Positions 6,920 to 14,744 of a stretch of 18,078 bases of DNA are shown here, piece by piece. Each line of letters opens with the position of its first letter. The first letter of the stretch is position 1. The DNA is taken from NCBI GenBank assembly GCA_026388365.1, contig JAPLJW010000227.1, positions 1-18,078 on the forward strand, written 5' to 3'. The stretch comes from Deltaproteobacteria bacterium. Its GTDB lineage: Bacteria > Desulfobacterota > Syntrophia > Syntrophales > UBA5619. Made by a program: the position numbers and the translations under genes. Below the pieces are notes generated by a model. The model saw only the letters and a list, made by a program, of their open reading frames with translations, was not told the origin of the DNA and ran no database searches.

Positions 6920-7987
6920 ATGGCATATTTGGATTTAAGAAACGTATACAAATCCTACTCCGGCGTTGATGTGGTCCATGATTTCAATCTGGAGATCGAT
7001 AAGGGATCTCTCGTCTCTTTCTTGGGACCTTCCGGCTGCGGTAAAACCACCACGTTACGGATGATTGCCGGGTTCACAAAGCTGGATGAAGGTACAATCC
7101 AACTCGATGGGGACGACATCACGAACGTTTCGCCAAACCGCCGCGATATCGGAATGGTTTTCCAGGCCTATGCGCTATTTCCCAATATGACGGTGCGGGG
7201 GAATATTGGTTTTGGTCTTCTGATGAAGAAGATGCCGAAAAAGGAGATCGAAAAAAGGGTTGATCAAGTGCTCGAAATGGTACGCCTGCAAGATGCGGCT
7301 GAGCGTTTTCCCCACCAGCTTTCAGGAGGGCAGCAGCAGCGAATCGCCCTGGCGCGCGCGCTGGCCGTCCAACCGCGTGTTCTCCTTCTTGATGAGCCTT
7401 TATCCGCGTTGGATGCTGAAGTGCGCGTCGTGCTGCGGGGAGAAATACGCCGTATTCAATCTGAATTGGCAATCACCACCGTTTATGTTACCCACGATCA
7501 GGAAGAGGCACTGTCCATCTCGGATAAAGTCGTGGTAATGAACAGAGGTGTTATCGAGCAGATCGGCACACCGGAAGAAATCTATCGCGCCCCGCAGACT
7601 CACTTCGTTGCCACGTTCATTGGTACGGCCAATCAATTTTTCGGGAAAGTATCCGGTAGGGATATGGTCATTTGTGATCATTTCACCCTGCTTGCGGATG
7701 ACTTGAAAGAGTTCACTGATGGGGAGCGTGTGGTGGCCTTGGTCCGCCCCGAAACCATTCATGTGGAACCGGATCAACCTCAACACAATGGATGGAACAT
7801 CATTCCCGGCGAGGTTGAAACGATAACGTTCCATGGCGCGGTGACCCGGCTGGGGGTCAGTTTACATGGGCAACGGGTTGTGGCGGATATCACGATTGCC
7901 CATACGAACCCGATTTCCTTGAACCAGAAAATCTGGCTCATGTTTCCGCCGGAGGCCTGTCAGGTGATGGCTGTTCACGAACGATAA
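6920..7987 (+). CDS. ABC transporter ATP-binding protein, PotA/FbpC/UgpC-like
   Basis: This 355-residue ATPase has Walker A GPSGCGKTT (36-44), signature LSGGQ (134-138), Walker B LLLDE (155-159) and the switch His192 (YVTHDQEEA). Residues ~235-355 form a TOBE-type regulatory domain (VALVRPETIHVEP). It should energise uptake through the two permeases just upstream. The order permease, permease, ATPase, binding protein and the one-ATPase layout (working as a homodimer) fit the polyamine/iron/thiamine class; MalK-like sugar ATPases also share this C-terminal fold. An AAGGA ribosome site precedes the ATG at 6920. No residue expected for ATP binding or hydrolysis is missing. Confidence 0.93.
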   Translation: MAYLDLRNVYKSYSGVDVVHDFNLEIDKGSLVSFLGPSGCGKTTTLRMIAGFTKLDEGTIQLDGDDITNVSPNRRDIGMVFQAYALFPNMTVRGNIGFGLLMKKMPKKEIEKRVDQVLEMVRLQDAAERFPHQLSGGQQQRIALARALAVQPRVLLLDEPLSALDAEVRVVLRGEIRRIQSELAITTVYVTHDQEEALSISDKVVVMNRGVIEQIGTPEEIYRAPQTHFVATFIGTANQFFGKVSGRDMVICDHFTLLADDLKEFTDGERVVALVRPETIHVEPDQPQHNGWNIIPGEVETITFHGAVTRLGVSLHGQRVVADITIAHTNPISLNQKIWLMFPPEACQVMAVHER

Positions 7988-8090
7988 CAACCGTACCCAA
8001 ATGCATCTTTGGTTGCCTTATCGATTGAGAAAGGAGGTGTGTCGCCCAATCAATGCAAAAGTGTTTTACGGATCTCATTGGCGCAGTCAA

Positions 8091-8103
8091 ACGATTCAAT
8101 CGT
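8091..8103. promoter_or_regulatory. Short palindrome in the leader of the binding-protein gene
   Basis: ACGATT-C-AATCGT is a perfect 6-bp inverted repeat about a central base, 31 nt upstream of the binding-protein start. The same 146-nt leader holds an isolated Shine-Dalgarno-like AAAGGAGGT near 8031-8038 that is not followed by a convincing start. The palindrome could be a binding site or chance. Confidence 0.25.
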
Positions 8104-8133
8104 AGATCTAAAATTTCAAGGAGGAGGAGAATT

Positions 8134-9207
8134 ATGATGTCTATAAAAAATGCTTCATTCGCCGGATTATTGATGGCATTCGTTATGGCGGTATTGCCGT
8201 TGACTTTCGTTGCTGCTGCACCTGCTGCCGAAGCCCTGCCTCAGTTGATTCAAGCAGCGAAAAACGAAGGCACGATTGTTTCCTACGGTCTGCCGAACAG
8301 TTGGGTAAACTATGGCGGGCTTCTCCAGGGGTTCACCAAGGAATACGGCATCACCCACAAGGATACCGACATGGACAGCGGCACGATCATTTCCACCCTG
8401 ATCGCTGAAGCCGCGTCTCCCGTCGCGGATACAACCGACCTGGGACTTGCGTTCGCCAAGCTGGTGGAAGACAAGAACCTTTCAAAACCCTACATGAATT
8501 CCTATTGGGCTGAGCTCCCCGGCTATGCCAAGGACCCAAAAGGTCGCTGGTCTGCGGCATTCTATGGCGTGATGGCCTTCCTGGTCAATGCGGATAAAGT
8601 CAAGAATGTGCCGAAAACCTGGGATGATCTCCTGAAACCCGAGTACAAAGGCACGATGTGCATGAAAGATCCACGTTCATCCGCTACGGCTCAGATGATC
8701 GTTCTCGGTTCAGCTTTTGCCCATGGCGGCAGTGAAACCAATGTCCAGCCCGGTTTGGATTTCTTCAAGAAGATGATCGACCGCGGTATTCTTAACGGGG
8801 TCTCGCCCTCATCCGCCAACATCCAGAAAGGGGAGTGTCCGATTACGGTTCAGTGGGACTTCGAAGCATTGCGCAACAAAGATCAAAATCCGAAGATGAA
8901 CCTGCAAGTGCTTATCCCCTCGGATGGCACCGTGGCCGGGTTGTATATTCAATTCGTCACGGCCGGCGCTCCTCACCCCAATGCGGCCAAACTTCTGATG
9001 GAATATGAATACTCCGATAAAGGCCAGTTGGCGTATGCCCAGGGTTTTGTGCACCCCATTCGTACCAGTGTAAAACTGCCCGCGGATTTGTTGGCGAAAT
9101 TCCCCCCGGCAGCGGCCTATAAGTCCGTTAACTTCCCCAAGGACTATGTGGGGCTCGATAAAGCCGGGAGTGCGATTGCAGACGGTTGGACGTTGATTTC
9201 AAAATAA
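8134..9207 (+). CDS. Periplasmic substrate-binding protein of the ABC transporter (AfuA/FbpA/PhnS-like)
   Basis: This 357-residue exported protein starts with a Sec signal peptide: a short charged start (MMSIKN), a hydrophobic core (FAGLLMAFVMAVLPLTFVAA), and likely cleavage around residues 29-33. The mature part begins LPQLIQAAKNEGTIVSYG, the usual opening of the type-2 binding-protein cluster for ferric iron, thiamine, 2-aminoethylphosphonate and hexose phosphates. TWDDLLKPEYKGTMCMKDP is the other family landmark. I chose the ATG at 8134 because AAGGAGGAGGAG lies just upstream. An open frame from 8053 would add 27 basic residues ahead of the signal peptide and lacks a well-placed site. It directly follows the ATPase gene. 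The substrate is unknown; the neighbours point to a sugar or sugar derivative rather than iron. Confidence 0.9.
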   Translation: MMSIKNASFAGLLMAFVMAVLPLTFVAAAPAAEALPQLIQAAKNEGTIVSYGLPNSWVNYGGLLQGFTKEYGITHKDTDMDSGTIISTLIAEAASPVADTTDLGLAFAKLVEDKNLSKPYMNSYWAELPGYAKDPKGRWSAAFYGVMAFLVNADKVKNVPKTWDDLLKPEYKGTMCMKDPRSSATAQMIVLGSAFAHGGSETNVQPGLDFFKKMIDRGILNGVSPSSANIQKGECPITVQWDFEALRNKDQNPKMNLQVLIPSDGTVAGLYIQFVTAGAPHPNAAKLLMEYEYSDKGQLAYAQGFVHPIRTSVKLPADLLAKFPPAAAYKSVNFPKDYVGLDKAGSAIADGWTLISK

Positions 9208-9223
9208 CCCCAAAGAAAGGCAT

Positions 9224-9263
9224 TTTCCGGGATGGAGCCTGTCTTCCGGTTCCATCCCGGAAA
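9224..9263. repeat. Strong hairpin between the binding-protein and aldolase genes
   Basis: TTTCCGGGATGGA (9224-9236) pairs perfectly over 13 bp with TCCATCCCGGAAA (9251-9263). One G-U and two C-G pairs extend it to 16 bp with an 8-nt loop. No T-run follows on the plus strand, so it is not a canonical intrinsic terminator. Hairpins just after binding-protein genes often stabilise that part of the mRNA or limit readthrough, raising the binding protein above the enzymes downstream. That role here is inferred. Confidence 0.75.
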
Positions 9264-9343
9264 CATGACCGGCTTATGGAATTCTGAGACGTTTAATTGT
9301 TGTATGTGCCGCACTGTTTTCAATTCATATAAAGGAGTATGTT

Positions 9344-10162
9344 ATGCCGGTAACAGGTGAATCGATCCGATTGTCAAGATTATTTTCCGAAGGCAAGAAT
9401 GCCGTCGTCGTAGCGGTGGATCACGGTCTTTATTTTGGTCCATTGCAGGGAATGATCGACCTGCCTTCGGCCATCCATAAGGTCGCCGGCGCGGATGCCG
9501 TCTTGATGGCTCCCGGAATGCCCGCCCATTGCCAGCAGATCTTTTCGAAGCGCGGCGCGCCTGCCTGCATCGTTCGGCTGAACTGGGGTTCCAACTATGC
9601 GGCCATGTGGCACTACAAACACTCGCATAGCGTCCCCATGGTTTCCGTGGCGGACGCCGTGGCCCAGGGTGCTGAACTGGTCATCGGCAGTCTCAGCCTG
9701 AAGAATCCCGATGAAGCGGAAGATGCCCAGAATGTGAAAGTTTTTTCCGATTGTGTCGCACAGAAGCGCTTACTCGGCATTCCTCTGATCGGTGAGGTCT
9801 ATCCCACCGGCGGGGACGATCACCAGCCTGAAGATCTGCAAGACGAGATTTTCATTGGTTGCCGAATTATTGCCGAACTGGGCGCCGACCTGGTCAAAAC
9901 TTTTTATACGGGCAAGCGATTCAAGGAAATCGTGGCGGCCACACCGGTGCCGGTGCTGGCACTGGGTGCGAAAAAACTCGCCAAGGAAAGCGATGCGCTC
10001 AAACTGGCGGCTGTTGCGGTCGAAGCCGGGGCGCGTGGCATCGTCTTTGGGCGGAATGTAATCCAATCCAAGAATCCTGATCGCCTGCTGGACGCATTGA
10101 AGGAAGTGGTCAAGGAATTCCGGGCGCCGGACAAAGTCGCCGGAAAGTATAAACTGGACTGA
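9344..10162 (+). CDS. Class I aldolase, DhnA/LsrF/FbaB family
   Basis: This 272-residue TIM-barrel enzyme of the DhnA class I aldolase family has VAVDHG at residues 23-28 and the phosphate-binding end block GARGIVFGRNVIQ. LVKTFYTG contains Lys185, the expected Schiff-base lysine. GEVYPTGGDD falls on the preceding strand. Relatives include archaeal-type fructose-bisphosphate aldolase, LsrF, and the sulfofructose-phosphate aldolase YihT. It most likely cleaves a ketose (bis)phosphate to dihydroxyacetone phosphate plus an aldehyde, after the action of the isomerase and FGGY kinase encoded next. AAAGGAG (9331-9337) lies 6 nt before the ATG. The kinase ATG follows the stop by 1 nt. LsrF-type thiolase activity is an alternative, but no LsrG or LsrB-like partner is present. 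Confidence 0.88.
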   Translation: MPVTGESIRLSRLFSEGKNAVVVAVDHGLYFGPLQGMIDLPSAIHKVAGADAVLMAPGMPAHCQQIFSKRGAPACIVRLNWGSNYAAMWHYKHSHSVPMVSVADAVAQGAELVIGSLSLKNPDEAEDAQNVKVFSDCVAQKRLLGIPLIGEVYPTGGDDHQPEDLQDEIFIGCRIIAELGADLVKTFYTGKRFKEIVAATPVPVLALGAKKLAKESDALKLAAVAVEAGARGIVFGRNVIQSKNPDRLLDALKEVVKEFRAPDKVAGKYKLD

Positions 10163-10163
10163 G

Positions 10164-11690
10164 ATGGAACTGCTCCTCGCCATAGATGCCGGAACGACCT
10201 CGGTCAAGGCCGGATTGTTCGCGCCGGATGGTCGCTGTCTGGGGGTTGGACGGCAGGAATATCAGCTCGAGACGCCTGCCGCCGACCGCGTCCAGATTGA
10301 CCCCGAGGTTTACTGGCAGGCTTGCCTGAAAACCGTTCGGGAAGCGATCCGACAGTCCGGCGTGACACATGCACAGGTGAAGGCCCTGGCGGTATCCAGC
10401 CAGGGCGAAACCACGATCACGCTGGATGCGAAGGGCAAGGTGATCTATCCGGCGCTGGTCTGGCTGGATAACCGCGCATCCGATCAGGCTGCCATCCTTG
10501 CGGAGAAATTCGGCAAAGATGTTTATTCCCGGACAGGGATCCCCGAAATTGTACCCACCTGGTCAGCCTGCAAAATACTGTGGATACGCCAGAACGAACC
10601 GGAAATCTTTTCCCGGGCGCACAAATTTCTGCTCGTTCAGGATTACCTGATTTACCGATTGACGGGCAGGATCGTCACCGATGGCTCCGTCTCCTGCACC
10701 ACCTTGAATTACGACCTTGTCAAAAAAACCTGGTGGACGGATATCCAGGATGCCATCGGTATCAGAACGGATCAACTGCCTGAGATTGTCCGGCCGGGCA
10801 CCAATGTGGGAACGCTTTCCCCGGAGGCGGCAGGACAGTTGGGTTTATCAACAAAGGCCTGCGTTGTCACCGGCGGCATGGATCAGGCCGTTGGCGCCAT
10901 AGGCGCGGGAAATTTCAAGACCGGAATGGTTTCCGAGTCGACCGGCGCCGCGCTCGCCATTCAGGCAACCATCACCGACCCGATGATTGACCAATCCAAG
11001 GTGGTTCCCGTCTATGAACACAGCGTACCCGATCAGTATCTGTTTGTCCCCGTTTGTCCAACAGCAGGCATGGCTTTCAAATGGTTCCGTGATTCTTTCT
11101 TTCAAGACGAGATGAAGAAGGCTGATGACGAAACAATGGACGCTTATGACCGATTGACCCAACTCGCGCAACCGGTTCCGGCCGGTTCAGACGGATTGAT
11201 CATGTTGCCTCATCTCATGGGTGCTTTCAGCCCTGAACCGAATCTCTCGGCGCGCGGTTCCTTTACCGGTTTCACCCTGCATCACACACGCGGACATTTT
11301 GTGCGCGCCCTGCTGGAAGGTGTGGCATTCCTTTTAAAGCGCAACCTTGACTATATCGAGCGCACAGGAATGGTGATCCCTGAAATTCGTTCCACCGGCG
11401 GCGGTGCGCGCAGCCGTTTATGGAATCAGATCAAAGCCAATGTATGCAATCGGCCGATTGTGACGCTCGCAAACGAGGAAACGGCTTTGTTGGGCGATGC
11501 CATTCTGGCAGGGGTTGCAAGCGGCGTATTTCAGTCCATCGAAGAGGGTTGCTATTCGATGGTGGTTGTAAGAGAAAGCATTCAGCCCGATGGCGACGCT
11601 CTTGCCTATAAAGAACCCTATCGCCTGTATTGCGAGTTGGATCAGCGGCTCTCCGATTATTTTAAGCACTCTTATTCCAAAAATACTTAG
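10164..11690 (+). CDS. FGGY-family carbohydrate kinase (xylulokinase-like)
   Basis: This 508-residue FGGY kinase contains both halves of the fold. The N-terminal phosphate-binding block is LLAIDAGTTSVKAGLF (3-18) and the sugar-site segment is WLDNRA near residue 99. GGMDQAVGAIGAG carries the catalytic base Asp240, and the C-terminal ATP-site block is STGGGARSRLWNQIKA. Overall style is closest to xylulokinase/AraB-type sequences, but the family phosphorylates many ketoses, polyols and AI-2, so specificity is open. It probably phosphorylates the ketose made by the neighbouring isomerase. The start lies 1 nt after the aldolase stop and lacks a strong ribosome site, which suggests translational coupling. 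Length is normal and no frame disruption is seen. Confidence 0.9.
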   Translation: MELLLAIDAGTTSVKAGLFAPDGRCLGVGRQEYQLETPAADRVQIDPEVYWQACLKTVREAIRQSGVTHAQVKALAVSSQGETTITLDAKGKVIYPALVWLDNRASDQAAILAEKFGKDVYSRTGIPEIVPTWSACKILWIRQNEPEIFSRAHKFLLVQDYLIYRLTGRIVTDGSVSCTTLNYDLVKKTWWTDIQDAIGIRTDQLPEIVRPGTNVGTLSPEAAGQLGLSTKACVVTGGMDQAVGAIGAGNFKTGMVSESTGAALAIQATITDPMIDQSKVVPVYEHSVPDQYLFVPVCPTAGMAFKWFRDSFFQDEMKKADDETMDAYDRLTQLAQPVPAGSDGLIMLPHLMGAFSPEPNLSARGSFTGFTLHHTRGHFVRALLEGVAFLLKRNLDYIERTGMVIPEIRSTGGGARSRLWNQIKANVCNRPIVTLANEETALLGDAILAGVASGVFQSIEEGCYSMVVVRESIQPDGDALAYKEPYRLYCELDQRLSDYFKHSYSKNT

Positions 11691-11735
11691 CGGTGTTTCT
11701 GTACATAAACCTCATGAATCGAAAGGAAGATTACA

Positions 11736-13124
11736 ATGGCTATGAAACCTAAAGTGGGAGTTCTGGTAATGGCATTGCTTGAAGATGATTACAACAAAAC
11801 GGCGCACGTCAGGCCTATGGCGCAGCAAGTGGCCGAAAAGATCGGCGGCATCGTCGGGAAATATGCCGAGACGGTTTGTCCCCCATTGGTAGAGGAAGAA
11901 TACCAGGCGGAAGCGGCGGCAAGGATGTTCAACGCGGCCGGTGTTGACCTGATTGTTGCCGTCGAGGTGGCCTACACCAAAGGGCTGGTACCGACCCGTT
12001 GCTTTCTGGATACCACGGCGCCGGTACTGGTCTGGAATACCCAGCAAATCGAGTTTCTGCCTGAGGATGCCGATTTCGATCTGATCATGCTCAACTCGGG
12101 GATGGCGGGTGTGCCGGAGATGACTTCTGCGCTCTTGCGCATGAGGCGACCGTTCTGGATGGTCACTTCGATGATGGACGATCCGGGTGGTCAAAAAAAG
12201 CTTGCAGAATACATTGCCGCGGCCGGTGTCATGCGACGATTGAAGACGGCGCGCATCGCGGTATTCGGCCATGCCTTTGAAGGCATGACGGACCTGATGA
12301 TCGATCAGCTCAGCCTGCGACAGTCTGTGGGTCCGGTATGCTGGCCGGTAGAACCGGAGAAGGTCTCGGTCGCAATGGGCGAAATTTCAGAGGCCGATCT
12401 CAAGGCACTGGTCAAGTACGAAACCGGGCGTTATAAAATTGAAATGGATGCCGCACAATTTGACCATTCCTGCCGGTTGGCATTGGCCCTGGAAAAAGTG
12501 ATCCATGACGGCAAGTTCGACGCGGCGGCCTCGTTCGATCAGGTCTGGCTGACCGACTCTCGCGTCGGAATTATTCCCGCCTATGCCACCGGACGTTTAT
12601 GTGAGATCGGTCTCCCCTGCTCTACCGAAGCGGACATCACCACGGTAACCTCCATGCTGATGCTCCAGGAACTGAGCGGCAAAGCCACCTTCCTCGAAAA
12701 TTATGTCATTGATTACAAACAGGATGCGATGATCCTTTCGCACGATGGACACGGCAATCCCGCTTTGGCGGCCAAACCGGCGGATGTCACGATCAAGCAC
12801 AGTATCTACTATCAGGGCGTGAATGGTTTCGGCGCCAGTTTCGAGTACGCCTATGCCCCCGGACCGGTAACCAATCTGGCACTGGTTAATGTGGGAGGAC
12901 GCTGGCGCCTGAACGTTGCCGAAGGTGAATCCATGGCCATCAAGCCGCGCCCGGTAGCTGCACCGCAAATGCTGTTTAAACCGAAGAACCTTCATATTCA
13001 GGAGTGGTGTGATGCCTGGTGCAAAGCCGGTTCGCCCCACCATATGGCGCTGGCATACGGGCACCTGTCGGGGCAGATTAAAACTTATGCCGAAATGCAA
13101 GGTTTGGAAGTCGTCGAAATCTGA
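11736..13124 (+). CDS. L-fucose/L-arabinose isomerase-like protein
   Basis: This 462-residue protein has the FucI/AraA superfamily architecture: an N-terminal Rossmann-like region (KVGVLVMALLEDDYNKT), then a catalytic region. Likely metal ligands are Glu298 in CSTEADITTVTSMLMLQELSG, the His/Asp cluster SHDGHGNP (His336, Asp337, His339) and the C-terminal HHMALAYGH (His435/His436). Such enzymes convert an aldose to the corresponding ketose using Mn2+. It is shorter than FucI (about 590) and close to AraA (about 500), yet I do not see the AraA active-site sequence, so it is probably an uncharacterised branch. AAAGGAAG (11722-11729) supports the ATG at 11736. It lies downstream of the FGGY kinase, as expected for an isomerise-phosphorylate-cleave pathway. 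The true substrate is unknown. Confidence 0.82.
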   Translation: MAMKPKVGVLVMALLEDDYNKTAHVRPMAQQVAEKIGGIVGKYAETVCPPLVEEEYQAEAAARMFNAAGVDLIVAVEVAYTKGLVPTRCFLDTTAPVLVWNTQQIEFLPEDADFDLIMLNSGMAGVPEMTSALLRMRRPFWMVTSMMDDPGGQKKLAEYIAAAGVMRRLKTARIAVFGHAFEGMTDLMIDQLSLRQSVGPVCWPVEPEKVSVAMGEISEADLKALVKYETGRYKIEMDAAQFDHSCRLALALEKVIHDGKFDAAASFDQVWLTDSRVGIIPAYATGRLCEIGLPCSTEADITTVTSMLMLQELSGKATFLENYVIDYKQDAMILSHDGHGNPALAAKPADVTIKHSIYYQGVNGFGASFEYAYAPGPVTNLALVNVGGRWRLNVAEGESMAIKPRPVAAPQMLFKPKNLHIQEWCDAWCKAGSPHHMALAYGHLSGQIKTYAEMQGLEVVEI

Positions 13125-13199
13125 ACGATTACACCAAGGGACCTCCAAGGCGCATGACATATCGTTTGAAATAGGCAAAATGAGAACCTGCTGGTTGAG

Positions 13200-13991
13200 A
13201 TGAAAAATATGGAAGATCTAAGCGCTGCTGAACGAAGATCACAGATCGCACAAAAAGTATTGGAAAACGGAGAAGTGTTCGTTGCCGAATTGGTCAAGCA
13301 GTTTCAGGTCACCGAAACATCCATCCGTCACGACTTGACCTTACTGGAAGTCAGCGGTCGCCTGAAGCGCGTCCATGGCGGAGCGATTCCCATTCCCGGC
13401 AGTACGCGCACAGATTCTTTTTCTGAAAAGAAGGAACTGCATATCAAAGCCAAGGAACGCATCGGCAAAGTGGCCGCCGGCTTGATTAAGCCAAAGGATA
13501 TTCTGCTGCTGGATTCCGGCACCACCACCTTGCAGGTCATCCGGCATGTCCCTTCTGCGTTGCGCAGCAGCAATCTGATCTCGCTGGTGACCAACTCCCA
13601 ACCCATTGCCCAGGAAGTGCTGACCTGGCCTTCGCCAAATTTAACCATTCTGGGCGGACTCTATTTGCCCGATTATCAGGCCACCGTTGGGCCGCAGACG
13701 TTGGCTCAACTGCAAGAGTTAATGGCGGACAAGGTTTTTCTGGGGACTGACGGCTTGACCCTTGGCAGTGGTGCGACCACGGCCAATATCTTTATGGCGG
13801 AAGTGGACCGGATGATGGTTGAGCGCTCCCGCCAGGTCATCCTGGTGGCCGACAGCAGCAAAATCGGTCGGGTAGGTTTTATCCCGGTCCAGCCGGTCAG
13901 TGCATTCCACATACTGATCACCGATACGAATGCGCCGCCGGATATTGTTCAATCCATTCGCGATATGGGCGTGGAAGTCATCCTGACGTAA
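13200..13991 (+). CDS. DeoR/GlpR-family transcriptional regulator
   Basis: This 263-residue DeoR-family regulator has an N-terminal winged helix-turn-helix (28-61) ending in the diagnostic RLKRVHGGA. The C-terminal sugar-phosphate sensor domain has DSGTTT (105-110), VTNS (130-133), GTDG (182-185) and ADSSKIG (217-223), the usual ligand-binding loops. These proteins generally repress sugar operons and are released by a phosphorylated intermediate. It sits inside the operon between the isomerase and TIM genes. The GAAAY repeat at 5080-5098 is its best candidate operator, covering both the GHMP kinase and the transporter operon. The start is uncertain: ATGs at 13200 and 13209 both lack a strong ribosome site, and a 75-nt gap separates it from the isomerase. 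Confidence 0.92.
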   Translation: MKNMEDLSAAERRSQIAQKVLENGEVFVAELVKQFQVTETSIRHDLTLLEVSGRLKRVHGGAIPIPGSTRTDSFSEKKELHIKAKERIGKVAAGLIKPKDILLLDSGTTTLQVIRHVPSALRSSNLISLVTNSQPIAQEVLTWPSPNLTILGGLYLPDYQATVGPQTLAQLQELMADKVFLGTDGLTLGSGATTANIFMAEVDRMMVERSRQVILVADSSKIGRVGFIPVQPVSAFHILITDTNAPPDIVQSIRDMGVEVILT

Positions 13992-14023
13992 CAACATCCT
14001 ATCGTGGATAAGGAGAACCCATC

Positions 14024-14728
14024 ATGTACAGGGGATTAAAGATAACCCCACCTTTTTTTGAAATAGGCCCGAAGGCTTATCTATATGGCAAGAACGTTCT
14101 TGAACTTGCCCGACACGCCGACAAAGTCGGTAAAAGGTATGATGTTCAAATTATTATTACACCTCAATATGTCGATATTCCAATACTTGCACGAGTGATG
14201 GAGAATGTTCTCGTATTTGCGCAGCACATGGATTCGCTGGAGGTGGGAAGAGGGGTCGGTTCTGTTTTGCCTGAGGCGCTTAAAGCGGCAGGCGCTGTCG
14301 GGGTTTTGTTGAATCACGCCGAGAAAAAACTATTGAAGGATGAATTGGAACGCACCATAAAGCGGGCCGATAAAATTGGGCTTGCAACCATGGTGTGTGC
14401 CGACACCCTGCAGGATGCAGCTATAATTGCGTATATGGAACCCAATATCATCATCGCCGAGTCTCCTGAATTGATCGGTGTCGGCAGGAGAGGCGAGAAT
14501 GACCAGTTGGCCATTCACAGAATCAATGAGGCGGTCTGGAAAATTAATCCCGATATCCGTGTACTTCATGGCGCGGGGATCCGTTGCGGTCAGGATGTTT
14601 ATGATGTTATCGCAAACGGGGCTCAAGGCACCGGCTCTACCAGCGGAATTGTCCTGTCAAACGATCCGTTCGGGATGGTCGAAGAAATGACAAGGTCCGT
14701 GCGCGAGGCATGGAATATAACCCATTAA
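14024..14728 (+). CDS. Triose-phosphate isomerase, archaeal-type short form
   Basis: This 234-residue TIM-barrel protein resembles archaeal triose-phosphate isomerase (about 225 residues) rather than the bacterial ~250-residue form. The electrophile His98 lies in LLNHAEK, the catalytic Glu146 in IIAESPELIGVG, and Lys17 in IGPKAY. The Asn two residues before the catalytic Lys in standard enzymes (INFK) is Gly15 here. LHGAGIRCGQDV and GTGSTSGIV form the phosphate-binding end. I recall the IGPKAYLYG variant from sugar operons of other anaerobes, so it is probably a subfamily trait. It would interconvert dihydroxyacetone phosphate and glyceraldehyde 3-phosphate from the aldolase step, or a related phosphorylated triose or tetrose. 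AAGGAGA precedes the ATG; YjbQ follows after 16 nt. Confidence 0.85.
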   Translation: MYRGLKITPPFFEIGPKAYLYGKNVLELARHADKVGKRYDVQIIITPQYVDIPILARVMENVLVFAQHMDSLEVGRGVGSVLPEALKAAGAVGVLLNHAEKKLLKDELERTIKRADKIGLATMVCADTLQDAAIIAYMEPNIIIAESPELIGVGRRGENDQLAIHRINEAVWKINPDIRVLHGAGIRCGQDVYDVIANGAQGTGSTSGIVLSNDPFGMVEEMTRSVREAWNITH

Positions 14729-14744
14729 ATCTGGAGGTCCAACG

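Noticed and set aside
8053..8133. 27-residue extension of the binding protein, with a run of arginines hinting at a Tat signal
   Set aside because: There is no twin-arginine consensus followed directly by the hydrophobic core, no well-spaced ribosome site, and the ATG at 8134 has a very strong one.
9344..11690. Aldolase plus FGGY kinase as an AI-2 (Lsr) processing pair, LsrF and LsrK
   Set aside because: LsrB, LsrG and LsrR homologues are absent, and a FucI/AraA-like isomerase with a TIM fits a ketose-phosphate pathway better.
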